Of a DNA stretch of 64,000 nt, positions 1-8,522 are shown piece by piece. How positions within the stretch are numbered: the first letter of the stretch is position 1; every line of letters starts with the position of its first letter. A program made the translations under genes and the position numbers. The notes under the pieces were generated by a model. The model saw only the letters and a program-made list of their open reading frames with translations. It made no database searches and was not told the origin of the DNA. Location: contig JADJPM010000001.1 of assembly GCA_016713245.1 (NCBI GenBank), positions 2,356,001-2,420,000 of the forward strand, written 5' to 3'. The stretch is from Verrucomicrobiaceae bacterium (GTDB lineage: Bacteria; Verrucomicrobiota; Verrucomicrobiia; Verrucomicrobiales; Verrucomicrobiaceae).

Positions 1-124
1 CGCGGAGAACCCCTGCATCGCCGAGGAAAAGCTCACCTTCGGCCTCGGAGGCGACTCCGGCGGACCCGAAGGGGAAAAGGCGGGCGCGTTGGAGTTTCGC
101 GGCTTGGTGGTGAAAGCGCCGTAA
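1..124 (+). CDS. C-terminal end of an unidentified plus-strand gene (partial)
   Basis: An open frame enters from the left edge and ends with TAA at 122-124, giving about 40 residues. It contains a Gly-rich stretch (GLGGDSGGPEG) and ends in VVKAP. There is no start in the window and too little sequence to assign a family. It converges on the minus-strand esterase, with only three bases between the two stop codons. The frame is supported only by its openness and amino-acid texture, so the call is modest. Confidence 0.45.
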   Translation, partial: AENPCIAEEKLTFGLGGDSGGPEGEKAGALEFRGLVVKAP

Positions 125-127
125 AGC

Positions 128-1003
128 TCACTTCTTCGCCATTTCCGCCCACTTTTGGGCAAAGCGCTTCCCGATCTCGTTCTGCGCCGCCGTGTCGAAA
201 TGCACGCTGTCGCCAATGTGCGTCTTCAGATCACGTGCATCGACGCAGGCGGTGTGTGGGACGGCTTTTGGCAGGGCGAGCTGGATCTCATTCATCGCTT
301 TGAGATTCGAGAGCGTCGGCTCTTCCCTCATTTCGCCGATGGTGCAGGCGATGAAGGGCAAATCGGGCTGGGCGAGATCGGTGCGGAAGGCTTCGATCAT
401 GGCGCGGAGGCGCTCGGTGTGCAGGGGGAGCTCCTCGGCGTTCGCGTTGGCCTCGCCTTGCAGCCAAAGGATGCCGCGGAGGCGGGCTTTGACCGGTGCG
501 GTCGTTTGAAGAGCGAGTTTGGCGCGGCGGAGGGCGTCTTCGTAAAGCTTCGCGCCTTTCTGCCAGAGCTTGATGGATGAACCGCCGACGGCGCAGGGCA
601 CGAGGCCGATGGCGGCGGTTTTGTCCTGTGCGGCGAGCACCTCGGCAAAGGCCAGCTCGGGGCCGACACCGGCGTTGTCGTGGCCTTGGAAGGTCTTCGC
701 GTCGCCCGTGAGATGCAGCGGATGCCGCGCGAGATACCACTGGTCGTCGATCTTGTGCATCATGACGATGCGCGGGTCGTTCTTCGGCTCTTCCGGCATG
801 AATCCGCGACCTTTCATGTTCGACTGCCCGCACAGCAGCCACAGATCGAGATGCGTCGCGCCGTCCGGCAGCTTCGTGATGTCCACGCTGACCAGCGGCG
901 GCTTCGTCGGCGGCGGTGTGTTGGCTTTCTTGGCCTTCGCCGCCTTTTGGGCGAAGAGCGGAGAGCTGAGGGCGAGGAGACAGAGAAGGAAAACGCGGCG
1001 CAT
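128..1003 (-). CDS. Sialate O-acetylesterase-like (SASA/SGNH) exported esterase
   Basis: A 291-residue protein of the SASA family, SGNH-fold esterases that remove acetyl groups from sugars such as sialic acid. The start was set at 1003 (MRRVFLLCLLALSS) because it gives a clean signal peptide ending near FAQ; the longer open frame upstream encodes Arg/His-rich shadow sequence. The nucleophile block is GQSNM (LLCGQSNMKGRG, about residue 56). A GSS motif lies near residue 125, the WLQGEAN block near 180, and an Asp/His pair for the triad near the C-terminus (DSVHFD). It is probably periplasmic. A second SASA gene lies at 9947-10702, so deacetylation is a repeated theme in this cluster. The substrate is unknown. 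Confidence 0.82.
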   Translation of the reverse strand: MRRVFLLCLLALSSPLFAQKAAKAKKANTPPPTKPPLVSVDITKLPDGATHLDLWLLCGQSNMKGRGFMPEEPKNDPRIVMMHKIDDQWYLARHPLHLTGDAKTFQGHDNAGVGPELAFAEVLAAQDKTAAIGLVPCAVGGSSIKLWQKGAKLYEDALRRAKLALQTTAPVKARLRGILWLQGEANANAEELPLHTERLRAMIEAFRTDLAQPDLPFIACTIGEMREEPTLSNLKAMNEIQLALPKAVPHTACVDARDLKTHIGDSVHFDTAAQNEIGKRFAQKWAEMAKK

Positions 1004-1059
1004 GGTGCGTGAACGGGACGCGGGTGAGGATGTTGCAGCGCGTAGGCTGGGAGGCTGTT

Positions 1060-1563
1060 TCAAGCCGACGGAACCGGGGTGATCATGACATCGAATGGCA
1101 GAGGCAACCCCGTGTCGGTGACCAAGACGTTGGCAGGATGAATGTCCCAAACATCGAAGCCATCTTTGCGGACGGAGAGTGATTCTGCGTATCCAAGGCC
1201 ACGCCAGGGCAGTATTTCGAAGCCAGCGTCGATGAACGCCTTCTCCAACTCTTCCAAGGTGGCTTTTCGCCCTTCCACATGCGGCTGCGTGGTGATGATG
1301 GACCAATCATGCGCTTGAGGATTCCAAAGGCCAATCAGCTTCACGTTGTCGCCAAACAGCTCGTTCTGTCGAAGCATGCGCTGCAAATAATCGAGCGGAA
1401 GAGCGTTGTGCAGCCACGGTTGGCCACCGTTCCAACTGACCGTGTAGCCCGCCATGTTAGGCTTGGTGTATTTCCACCAAAGTCCGCTTTCGGCTTCGTA
1501 ACGCACATCGTGCTCGCGTCCGCCGTCCTTCTCCGGCGGCTGAAAATCGCGTGGGAGGATCAA
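1060..1563 (-). CDS. Small kinase-like protein (polyvalent-protein kinase type, tentative)
   Basis: A 167-residue protein with no signal peptide. Its C-terminal part has DIHPANVL near residue 142, which matches a protein-kinase catalytic loop (Asp, then Asn five residues later), followed by a possible metal-binding Asp in PFDVMI. The N-terminal half has WWKYTKP and a Leu/Arg-rich YLQRMLRQNELFGDN helix. This pattern recalls the small kinase domains found in phage and plasmid polyvalent proteins, but that is recognition from memory and not proven. The start overlaps the stop of the preceding small gene by 4 bp (ATGA), so the two are probably translated together. It could instead be an uncharacterised non-kinase protein. 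Confidence 0.6.
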   Translation of the reverse strand: MILPRDFQPPEKDGGREHDVRYEAESGLWWKYTKPNMAGYTVSWNGGQPWLHNALPLDYLQRMLRQNELFGDNVKLIGLWNPQAHDWSIITTQPHVEGRKATLEELEKAFIDAGFEILPWRGLGYAESLSVRKDGFDVWDIHPANVLVTDTGLPLPFDVMITPVPSA

Positions 1564-1775
1564 GCCGCGGGCTTCGGCCCATTCGCGGAGAGCTGTCCAT
1601 TCTTTTTCGGGTCGCTCGAAGTCGTCCGCCCCATCAAGTGATCCATCTGCGCATAGGCACGCTCGGAGGTGACCCGCGGCATCTGTGAGCGAATCTGACG
1701 GAGCTTGGCTGACAGTTGTTGGAAGCTCATCTTTGATGCGGCAATGATCCTTGGTCGCGGGAGTCTGGCAAACAA
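1560..1775 (-). CDS. Small basic protein coupled to the kinase-like gene
   Basis: Up to 71 residues, or 56 if translation starts at the internal Met at 1730 (MSFQQLSAKLRQIRSQ), which I find more natural. It is rich in Arg, Lys, Ser and Gln, with no cysteine and no membrane segment. Its stop codon overlaps the start of the downstream kinase-like gene (ATGA). A small basic partner coupled to a kinase-like gene resembles an antitoxin/toxin or regulator/effector pair, but nothing in the sequence proves that. I do not recognise the family. Confidence 0.5.
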   Translation of the reverse strand: MFARLPRPRIIAASKMSFQQLSAKLRQIRSQMPRVTSERAYAQMDHLMGRTTSSDPKKNGQLSANGPKPAA

Positions 1776-1865
1776 TTTCTGATTGGAGAACCGTAAAGAC
1801 TAACGGTCAGGACGCCCAGTTTTGCCGCAGAGGGGCAGAGAGACTTACTCTTCGATGTCAGGCAC

Positions 1866-2291
1866 TCAGCACGAGTGCGTGGCTTTTATCCGGTGAGCGA
1901 GTTTTTCTCCGTCGTTGTTCAGTCTGTGTGCCTTCACGAATGCTTTGGCTTCTTTGGAGGTGGTTGGCAGATTGCCAACGGAAGACCAGAAGCGATAGCC
2001 GGCCAAAAACAAGATTTCGACAGCCTTCCATGCGTCCAGATCGCCTGCTTTGGGTGCGCGAAAAGCCCGACCCATCAACTCGACGGGACTTTTGCATTCA
2101 GGGCACACATGTGGGTTTTCGATGAATTCGGTGCTCGGCTTCTTGCCCGACAGTTTGAAGCTCAGCCATGCGGACTGCTGCTGCTCCAAAGTCAGATACT
2201 CGAACTTAAATGCCTTCCGGCATTTGAAGCACGCATGTTGAATTCGATATCTGTATTCTTTCTTCTTCACGCCAAGTTTGAGGGCGATCAT
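1866..2291 (-). CDS. Zinc-ribbon protein of unknown function
   Basis: A 141-residue soluble protein with two CxxC pairs, Cys21-Cys24 (CFKC) and Cys63-Cys66 (CPEC), enough for one zinc ribbon. Aromatic and basic residues surround the first pair (KKEYRYRIQHACFKC). The C-terminal half is helical, with WKAVEILFLAGYRFW and a lysine-rich end. It starts only 7 bases after the sulfatase stop on the same strand, so it may be cotranscribed. Base composition is more AT-rich than in the sulfatase. No function can be assigned; nucleic-acid binding is only the usual guess for ribbons. Confidence 0.65.
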   Translation of the reverse strand: MIALKLGVKKKEYRYRIQHACFKCRKAFKFEYLTLEQQQSAWLSFKLSGKKPSTEFIENPHVCPECKSPVELMGRAFRAPKAGDLDAWKAVEILFLAGYRFWSSVGNLPTTSKEAKAFVKAHRLNNDGEKLAHRIKATHSC

Positions 2292-2297
2292 ACTTGA

Positions 2298-4266
2298 TCA
2301 CTCAATGCTCACCAAGCGGAGTTTCCCCTCAAACTTCCCCTTCGCCGTGTAACTCGCCACGGGCACCTTGTTGTCGTGGCCGAGGCAGAAGTCTTCTTTG
2401 GGCTGGGTACGGATGAGGCTGGGGCTGGTGGCGGTGACGGGGGTGTTTTGATCGAGCTGGAGGGTGAGCGGGCCTTTTTTCCCGAGGGAGGCGGTGATGC
2501 GGTGGGGTTGGTTGTCGGCGGGGTAGTCGGTTTGGGCGGTGGTGAGGGTTTTGCCGTGGCGGATGGCCCAGATGAGTTTGCCGCCGCTGAGATGGAGCGC
2601 GTAGCCTGTGCTGGCGCCGCCGTGGGCGATGAGGATGGCATCGCGCTGCGCGGTGGTGACTTCGCAGGTGAGGGTGAAGGGTGTGTCGGCGATTTGCGGG
2701 GCGTTTTCGGCGTCGAGTGTGGCGTGAGCAAAGTAGCCATCTTGCTCCGCAAGATGAGCATTGGGCTGACTTCGGAGCATGGCACTCACATCGTAGGTTT
2801 GGGGTGCTTTGGGAGCGCTGGGCTCCTCTCGCGGAGCGAGAGGGCTACTTTGCTTCGCGTTGCGGCGTTCCTTGGGTTTGTCGCTCGTGGGATAGAGGGT
2901 GACGGGGTTTTCGACTTCGCCGGGCGGGCGGCGGCTTTTGGGTTCGTTACCGCCGATCTCGGCGGTCATGGCGTCGGCGAGCGCGGTGAGTTTCGCGACG
3001 ATGTCGGGATGCTGTGCGGCGAGGTTGGTGCGTTCGCCGATTTCTTGATCGAGGTTGTAGAGGCGCGGGTTCACGCTCGCGTCGCTGGCGGCGTCTTTGC
3101 CCATGGTTTCTCTCTGCGTCTCGAGAGCGAGCTTCCACGGGCCTTGGCGCACGGCCTGGAGGTTGTAACTGGAGAAGTAGTAGTGGGCTTCGCGTGGGGA
3201 GTCTTTGCTTTGGCCAAAGAGCAGCGGGGAGAGGTCGCGACCGTCGATGACGGGCTGCGCGGGCACCTCGGCTCCGGCGATTTTCAGGCAAGTGGGCAGC
3301 ACGTCGATGGTGCCGGCGACGGCATCGCACACGCTGCCGGGCGCGATCTTGCTGGGCCACCACGCGAGCGTGGGGACGCGCACGCCGCCTTCCCAGGTGC
3401 TGCCTTTGCCGCCGCGCAAGGGACCCGCGCTGCCGCCATCGGGGCCTTTGATGAGCCAGGGGCCGTTGTCGCTGGTGAAGATGACGAGCGTGTTCTGATC
3501 GAGCTGCAGCTCGCGCAGCGTGTCGAACACGCGACCGACGCTGGCATCGACCTCCTGCACCCAGTCGCCAAAGCGGCCGTTTTGTGAGCTGCCCTGGAAG
3601 GCCTTGCCGGGATGGATGGGCGTGTGCACGGCGGTGTGAGGGAAGTAGAGGAAGAAGGGCTTTTCTTGGCTGCCGCGGATGAACTTCACGGCCTCGTCGG
3701 TGTAGATTTCCTCGATGCGGTCCTGGTCCGCCTCGTCGAGCAAGCGCTCGACTTTTTTCATCGCGCACGAGCGGCACGACGCGGCGACCGTCCACGCTCG
3801 CCGTTTTGAGCATGTCATTGGAATACGGGATGCCGAGGTAGTGATCAAAGCCCTGCTTCGTGGGCAAAAACGCCGGTTGGTCGCCGACATGCCATTTGCC
3901 GATGCACTGCGTGGCATAGCCGAGCGGCCGGAGGCGGTCCGCGATGGTGTGCTCGTCAGGATGCAGTCCGTTCTTGCTCCCTGGCCCATATACACCCGGC
4001 ACGGAAACGCGTGCGCCATAGCACCCGGTCATGATCTGCGCCCGCGACACGCTGCACACCGGCGCGGCGTAGAACGACGTGAGCTTCATACCCTCCCGCG
4101 CCATGCGGTCGAGATGCGGCGTCTTCTGCTTCACCGCGCCAAACGGCCCGATGTCGCCGTAGCCGAGGTCGTCGATGAAGTGGATGATGATGTTCGGAGC
4201 GCCTGCGGCGGCCTGGAGCAGGGAGCATGGGGCAAGGAGCCAGAAGAAGAGGGAGAGGAGGCGCAT
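2298..4266 (-). pseudogene. Arylsulfatase-family gene with a +1 frameshift in an A6 run
   Basis: Two overlapping frames together encode one sulfatase of about 655 residues. The first part (start 4266) has a signal peptide (MRLLSLFFWLLAPCSL), the metal-binding IDDLGYGD and the formylglycine motif CSVSRAQIMTG with Cys71. It loses homology after VVPLVRDEK. The other frame continues it with VERLLDEADQDRIEE, FLYFPHTAVH, FTSDNGPW and a LamG-like C-terminal region. The switch falls in six T at 3753-3758 (A6 on the coding strand); five would restore the frame. Options are a real mutation, a sequencing error or slippage on the A run. Two related palindromes lie in frame in the linker before the C-terminal domain (2728-2853). 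Sulfatases of this type remove sulfate esters from glycans in the periplasm. Confidence 0.85.
2728..2853. repeat. Inverted pair of palindromic elements inside the sulfatase gene
   Basis: Two related hairpin elements face each other. At 2728-2759 the plus strand reads GCAAAGTAGCC, then ATCTTG-CTCCG-CAAGAT, then GAGC. At 2822-2853 the minus strand reads GCAAAGTAGCC, then CTCTCG-CTCCG-CGAGAG, then GAGC. The flank and loop are the same, but the six-base stems differ at several positions on both arms so that pairing is kept. They encode the linker residues SSPLAPREEP and NAHLAEQDGYFAH. Confidence 0.8.
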
Positions 4267-4300
4267 GGGGATGATTTCACAGCGACTGAATGTTTTCCTG

Positions 4301-4906
4301 TTAGCGCTTACTCAGTGCTTCAAGAGCTAGGATTGCCCTTCGAAGGCTCGGACTGCGTTTTGCTGCAACACGTGGACGCCAATGACTTTGTATGAACTCT
4401 TCGATACGAGGTCGATAGCCTTTACCAACTATCCCTGAATGGCCTTGCTCTGGGACCAAATCCTGTCGAATTGCCTTAGTTCCGTGTTGCTGTGCAAGCC
4501 TCACCAATTCGTGTTTCGGGTGCTTTAGATTGTCTGGATCGATAGGAAGCTTGCTGAGTGGGATATGAAGAAAAGCGGCCATTTTTTCAGAGTCGGCCAG
4601 TAGCCAGCTTTCAAGCATTCGAACTGCTAAACGAAGAACAAATTTGTTGTCGCATCCTCGGGGAAGGTGCCGAGCGATCAACTGTCCGGCGCAGGGCTCT
4701 TGTTCAAGATCACCCAACGCGACCACTGTTAACCCTGCCTTTGCAGAAGCATTGCGCCTTGATATTTCCTGCCAGAAACGGCTATTACCCTTTGCGACAC
4801 CAAAGGCTGCGTTGGAAATATCAAGTGACAGTTCAGGAAGCAGTTTTCGCGCAACTGCTGCTTCCAACTCTCCTTCTAACCACACAAAATCGACGCTCTT
4901 TTTCAT
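4301..4906 (-). CDS. DUF4276-type protein, partner of the AAA ATPase
   Basis: A 201-residue soluble protein resembling the DUF4276 family, which commonly sits beside RecF/OLD-like AAA ATPases and is thought to have a Toprim-like fold. Supporting features are the N-terminal VWLEGELEAAVARKLL (glutamate in the first Toprim-like strand), the acidic VALGDLEQEP segment, and LRLAVRMLESWLLADSE, a hallmark of the family. The start overlaps the ATPase stop by 4 bp, so the two are translationally coupled. Base composition is lower in GC than in the flanking sulfatase and DUF1080 genes, which suggests transfer. A defence role is inferred from the pairing, not shown. Confidence 0.72.
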   Translation of the reverse strand: MKKSVDFVWLEGELEAAVARKLLPELSLDISNAAFGVAKGNSRFWQEISRRNASAKAGLTVVALGDLEQEPCAGQLIARHLPRGCDNKFVLRLAVRMLESWLLADSEKMAAFLHIPLSKLPIDPDNLKHPKHELVRLAQQHGTKAIRQDLVPEQGHSGIVGKGYRPRIEEFIQSHWRPRVAAKRSPSLRRAILALEALSKR

Positions 4907-6078
4907 GGCTGGGCTCGGTCGAACAAATCCAATTGAGACATCGTTGTCATAGGCACTACAACTTCCGACGCAAGAAGGCCACTGGACATCAGCTTTTGGA
5001 TTTGGTTGTGATGAGCACCTGCTATGATCTCAGATCCTTCTATTGCAGGTTGAAGAAGGAATACTTCTTCCGGACTAATTCCTGGATCAGAAAGCAAGTC
5101 TTCAGCATGAGTAGAAAGGATTACCTGACGACCATCAGCGGCCATTTGGGCTCGATGAATGAAGGGCGCAAGTTTGCTAACAATGCCAGAATGAAGCGAC
5201 AACTCGGGTTCTTCTAGCAGCAAAGGTCCCGCTTTTTCCTGCATCGTCCAGAGAAGGCCAATGAGGCGCAGTGTGCCGTCTGAGAACTGAGTTTCTCGCT
5301 GACGAGCGCCCTGGCCACGCCAGTGCTTGAACTTTGCAGCGAGATGTGGACGACCAACATCATCAAGTTCAAAAGCGAGCTCCTCCAGTTGTGGCGCAAC
5401 GATTTTGAGAACCTTTTGAATACGCGAAAGCCGTGCCTTTTGAAATCGGGGTGGGGTAGACCTTATTCGATCTAGCAGGTCTCTACCGAAAGGATCCGTT
5501 CCGAGTCTTGTGGGTAGCGGCGCTTGCTCCTCTCTTAGCAGCTGTGGAACTAGATGAATGTAGGTTACGGTGCGAAGAAACTCTGCGAGGCCACGGAACT
5601 CCTGATTGGCTGTCGTTTGTTGAAGTGCAGTCTGAGATAGTCGCTCCGGGTCCTGCTTATCGTGTTTGTCTGGGCGATCCAGCAGACAGTTGGTAGGTTC
5701 CCCGCCATTCAAAGCCCACACCTTCTCTTCAATGACCTGAGGGCGAGGATGCTTATTGTCTTGCCGGTTGAACGACAGGACATATCTCCAGCCCATGCCT
5801 GCATCATTGGTCGCATCGACTCTGATCATGACGTCCGTCTTCTGCCTTGCATGAAGGCTTCTCACAGCAGCCATGCCTCCTCGCGATTCAACAGCCTTCG
5901 ACAGACCTCCCCCTTCGAGAGTCAAATCTCTCAGAAATCTAAAAACATCCAGGAGATTGGACTTCCCGATGGCGTTGGGGCCAACAATAAAAGCGCGTCT
6001 GCACAGTGGCAGATCTTCGACTGCCTTGAAGTTGCGCCAATTTTTTAACGAAAGGCGGGTAAAGCGCATAGTGTCCAT
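4903..6078 (-). CDS. AAA_21 / RecF-OLD-like ATPase
   Basis: A 391-residue ABC-type AAA ATPase. Walker A is GPNAIGKS (residues 33-40). The signature-like FSDGTLRLIGLL lies near 275, Walker B is PLLLEEPELSLHSG near 300, and the switch histidine lies in ILSTHAEDLL near 335. The short size and the N-terminal FTRLSLKNWRNFKAVE match RecF/OLD-type ATPases that act with a separate nuclease-like protein. The next gene is the DUF4276 partner, overlapping by ATGA. This two-gene form is common in anti-phage islands (compare the AAA plus Toprim-like pairs in PARIS and OLD systems), but the exact system is not one I can name. The start could also be Met4 at 6069. Local GC is visibly lower, about 42% in one sampled 60-bp line against 65% in a PSD1 line. 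Confidence 0.82.
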   Translation of the reverse strand: MDTMRFTRLSLKNWRNFKAVEDLPLCRRAFIVGPNAIGKSNLLDVFRFLRDLTLEGGGLSKAVESRGGMAAVRSLHARQKTDVMIRVDATNDAGMGWRYVLSFNRQDNKHPRPQVIEEKVWALNGGEPTNCLLDRPDKHDKQDPERLSQTALQQTTANQEFRGLAEFLRTVTYIHLVPQLLREEQAPLPTRLGTDPFGRDLLDRIRSTPPRFQKARLSRIQKVLKIVAPQLEELAFELDDVGRPHLAAKFKHWRGQGARQRETQFSDGTLRLIGLLWTMQEKAGPLLLEEPELSLHSGIVSKLAPFIHRAQMAADGRQVILSTHAEDLLSDPGISPEEVFLLQPAIEGSEIIAGAHHNQIQKLMSSGLLASEVVVPMTTMSQLDLFDRAQP

Positions 6079-6172
6079 GTGCTCGATAATGATGGCTTCT
6101 CAAAAGCAGGCAAGCTTCATATTAAATTGATGAGAGCGGGGGCCTTGAGCGGGCCAGGAGACTACAAAGCGC

Positions 6173-6958
6173 TTACTTCTTCACCGGCACCACCGGCCCC
6201 GTGCCCTGCGGGCGACTCGTGCGCGGCTTTTCGATCTTCGTCGCGGTGGCGGGCAGTTTCGTGGGCTCGAAGGGGACGAGCGGCACCTCGGGCAGGACTT
6301 TGAGGCGGAGGTCTTTGATCTCGACGCGGTTGGGGTTGCCTTTGTGGAGCTGGATGGCGAGCAGGCCCTCCAGCGTGCGTTTGTCGGCGTGGTGGTCGAT
6401 GAGCTCGGAGGTGGGCTGGCCGTTGATGAAATGCTGGAGGCGGTTCCCCTGCGCGAGGATGACATACTCGTTCCACTGGCTCACATCGACCTTCACCGGC
6501 GCGTGCTCGCTGAGCTGCCAGAGAGCGCCATCGGGGTCGAGGAGGACGTTTTTGCCGTTCAGGCCGAAGATGCCGCGACCGCGCTCCTCATACGTCATGC
6601 CCGTGTGCTCGATGGCGGGATGGATGTCGCACTGGTAACCGGTGATCACCCACGGAGCGACGTCCTTCAGCTCGCGGCTGCGATACTGGATGCCGCTGTT
6701 GTTATCCCCGATGACGCGGACGGTGGCGCGAAGCTCGAAGTCCTTCACCGTGCCGCCGCGCCAGATGAGGAAGCTGTTGTTCGCCATGGCCTCTGGCGAC
6801 GCATTCGTGCCGATGACGATGCCGTTCTCGACCTTCCAGAGCTTCGGATCGCCATCCCAGCCGGTGAGGTCTTTGCCGTTGAAGAGCGGCGTGGCGTCTT
6901 GAGCGAAGGCAGAGACGGAAACAAGAGCGGCAAGGGTGATGATGGGGATGAGGTGCAT
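6173..6958 (-). CDS. DUF1080 (3-keto-disaccharide hydrolase-like) exported protein
   Basis: A 261-residue secreted protein. A signal peptide (MHLIPIITLAALVSVSAFA) is followed at once by the family motif TPLFNGKDLTGWDG. A lectin-like beta-sandwich runs to about residue 220, with DNNSGIQYRSRE and GYQCDIHPA typical of DUF1080. The C-terminus is a Pro/Lys-rich tail. Some family members hydrolyse 3-keto glucosides; others may only bind sugars. It lies downstream of two DUF1501 genes and a 72-bp hairpin repeat on the same strand. A second DUF1080 gene is at 40634-41782. Confidence 0.86.
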   Translation of the reverse strand: MHLIPIITLAALVSVSAFAQDATPLFNGKDLTGWDGDPKLWKVENGIVIGTNASPEAMANNSFLIWRGGTVKDFELRATVRVIGDNNSGIQYRSRELKDVAPWVITGYQCDIHPAIEHTGMTYEERGRGIFGLNGKNVLLDPDGALWQLSEHAPVKVDVSQWNEYVILAQGNRLQHFINGQPTSELIDHHADKRTLEGLLAIQLHKGNPNRVEIKDLRLKVLPEVPLVPFEPTKLPATATKIEKPRTSRPQGTGPVVPVKK

Positions 6959-6973
6959 GGGGCGAAGGTGGTT

Positions 6974-7045
6974 TAGGCTGACAGCAAATGGGGGCAGAAA
7001 AATGGGATCAATTTGCTGCCCCCATTTTTCTGTCAGCGGCTTGGG
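6974..7045. repeat. 72-bp palindromic repeat, copy 1
   Basis: The ends CTGACAG and CTGTCAG form a stem that continues through AAATGGGGGCAG and CTGCCCCCATTT after a small bulge. The plus strand ends in CGGCTTGGG. It sits between the stop of a DUF1501 gene (7055) and the start of the DUF1080 gene (6958). Two close copies lie at 13654 and 35217, each just after a minus-strand gene end. It may act as an RNA 3' hairpin or be a REP-like mobile element. Confidence 0.85.
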
Positions 7046-7054
7046 AAGGCTTCT

Positions 7055-8509
7055 TCATGAGAGGGCGCTTTGGATCACGTGGCCGTGGACGTCGGTGAGG
7101 CGGCGTTCGAGGCCGTTGTGGTAGTAGCTGAGTTTTTCGTGATCGAGGCCGAGCAGGTGCAGGATGGTGGCGTGAAATTCATAAACGCTGGTGACATCGA
7201 CGGCGGCTTTCCAGCCGAATTCATCGGTCTCGCCGTGGTGTTTCGCGCCGGTTTGCACACCGGCTCCAGCGAGAATGCAGGTGAAGCCGCTGGGGTTGTG
7301 ATCACGACCGGACGCGCCTTTTTGGAAGGTGGGCATGCGACCGAACTCGGTGCAGAAAACGAAGAGCGTGTCCGCGAGCAGGCCGCGCTGCTTGAGATCG
7401 AGGAAGAGCGCGGCGGTGGGCTGGTCGAGGATCTCGGCGTGGCCGGGATACTGCGTGGCGATGGTCTTGTGGCCGTCCCAGTTGCCGACGCCTTCGCCCA
7501 TGGCATACGCGCCGTTGAAGACCTGCACGAAGCGCACGCCCTGCTCGCACAGACGACGCGCGAGGATGCAATTCCGCGCGTAACCGGCCTTCACGGCGTT
7601 CGTGGGATCGTCCGCACCATACATTTTCAACACGTGCGCGGGCTCGCTGCTGAGATCGGTGAGCGAGGGCACAGTCATCTGCATCTTCGCGGCGAGTTCA
7701 TAGCTGGCGATGCGCGCGGCGAGCTCGCTGTCGCCGGGGAATTTTTTGAGGTGACGCTCATTGAGCCGTTTCAGGAAGTCCGCCGTGGCGCGGTCGGTGC
7801 TCGCGGAGATGCCATCAGGTCGTGCGAGGAAGCGGATGGGATTCTCCGCGTTGAAGGCGGTGCCTTGATACGCGGCGGGCAGGAAGGCGGCGCTCCAGTT
7901 GTTGCCTGCGGCTTGCGGATTGCCGCGCGGGTCGGGAATGGCGATGTAGGACGGCAGATTTTCGTTTTCGGTGCCAAGCGCGTAGTTCACCCACGCGCCG
8001 GCGGAGGGGAAACCTTCGAGCGTTTGGCCGGTGGACATGAAGGTCTCGCCGGGGCCATGCGTGTTCGTCTTCGACGTCATTCCGTGGAAGAAAAAGAAGT
8101 CGTCCGCGCATGCGCCGAGCTTTGGCAGCAAATCGGAAGTCATCTTGCCGGACTGACCGCGTGGTTTGAAGTCGCGCAGCGGTTTGATGAGGTTCCCCTG
8201 CTCGCCTTGGAAGGTCACGACATTGCCGCCGGGCATGGGCTGGTCGTGGTATTTAAAGAGAGCGGGCTTGTAGTCGAAGGTATCGACATGGCTCAACGCG
8301 CCGCTGCAAAAGACCATGACGACGCGTTTGGCCTTCGGCGCAAAGTGCGGTTGTCGAGCGGCAAAGGGTCGCGCGGGGTCGATGAGCGGACGAATCGGAT
8401 TCGATGCGGCCAGAAGCTGATCGCGAGCGAGCAGATCGAGAAACGCGATGCTGCCGAGACCGTTGACGGTCTGCTGGAGGAAGGTGCGGCGGTTGAGGAG
8501 GGCGTTCAT
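7055..8509 (-). CDS. DUF1501 Tat-exported protein (copy 1)
   Basis: A 484-residue DUF1501 protein, related to the alkaline phosphatase/sulfatase fold. The start at 8509 gives MNALLNRRTFLQQTV, a twin-arginine signal; the open frame runs further upstream but only as a shadow of the next gene. Family marks are VVMVFCSGALSHVDTFDYKP near residue 62, FFFHGMTSKTNTHGPGE, CTEFGRMP and the C-terminal LGLDHEKLSYYHNG. These genes usually sit beside PSD1 cytochrome genes, and no enzymatic activity is established. It follows a second DUF1501 gene by 13 bases. The two are clear paralogues. Confidence 0.9.
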   Translation of the reverse strand: MNALLNRRTFLQQTVNGLGSIAFLDLLARDQLLAASNPIRPLIDPARPFAARQPHFAPKAKRVVMVFCSGALSHVDTFDYKPALFKYHDQPMPGGNVVTFQGEQGNLIKPLRDFKPRGQSGKMTSDLLPKLGACADDFFFFHGMTSKTNTHGPGETFMSTGQTLEGFPSAGAWVNYALGTENENLPSYIAIPDPRGNPQAAGNNWSAAFLPAAYQGTAFNAENPIRFLARPDGISASTDRATADFLKRLNERHLKKFPGDSELAARIASYELAAKMQMTVPSLTDLSSEPAHVLKMYGADDPTNAVKAGYARNCILARRLCEQGVRFVQVFNGAYAMGEGVGNWDGHKTIATQYPGHAEILDQPTAALFLDLKQRGLLADTLFVFCTEFGRMPTFQKGASGRDHNPSGFTCILAGAGVQTGAKHHGETDEFGWKAAVDVTSVYEFHATILHLLGLDHEKLSYYHNGLERRLTDVHGHVIQSALS

Positions 8510-8522
8510 GGAGGTGAGTGGT

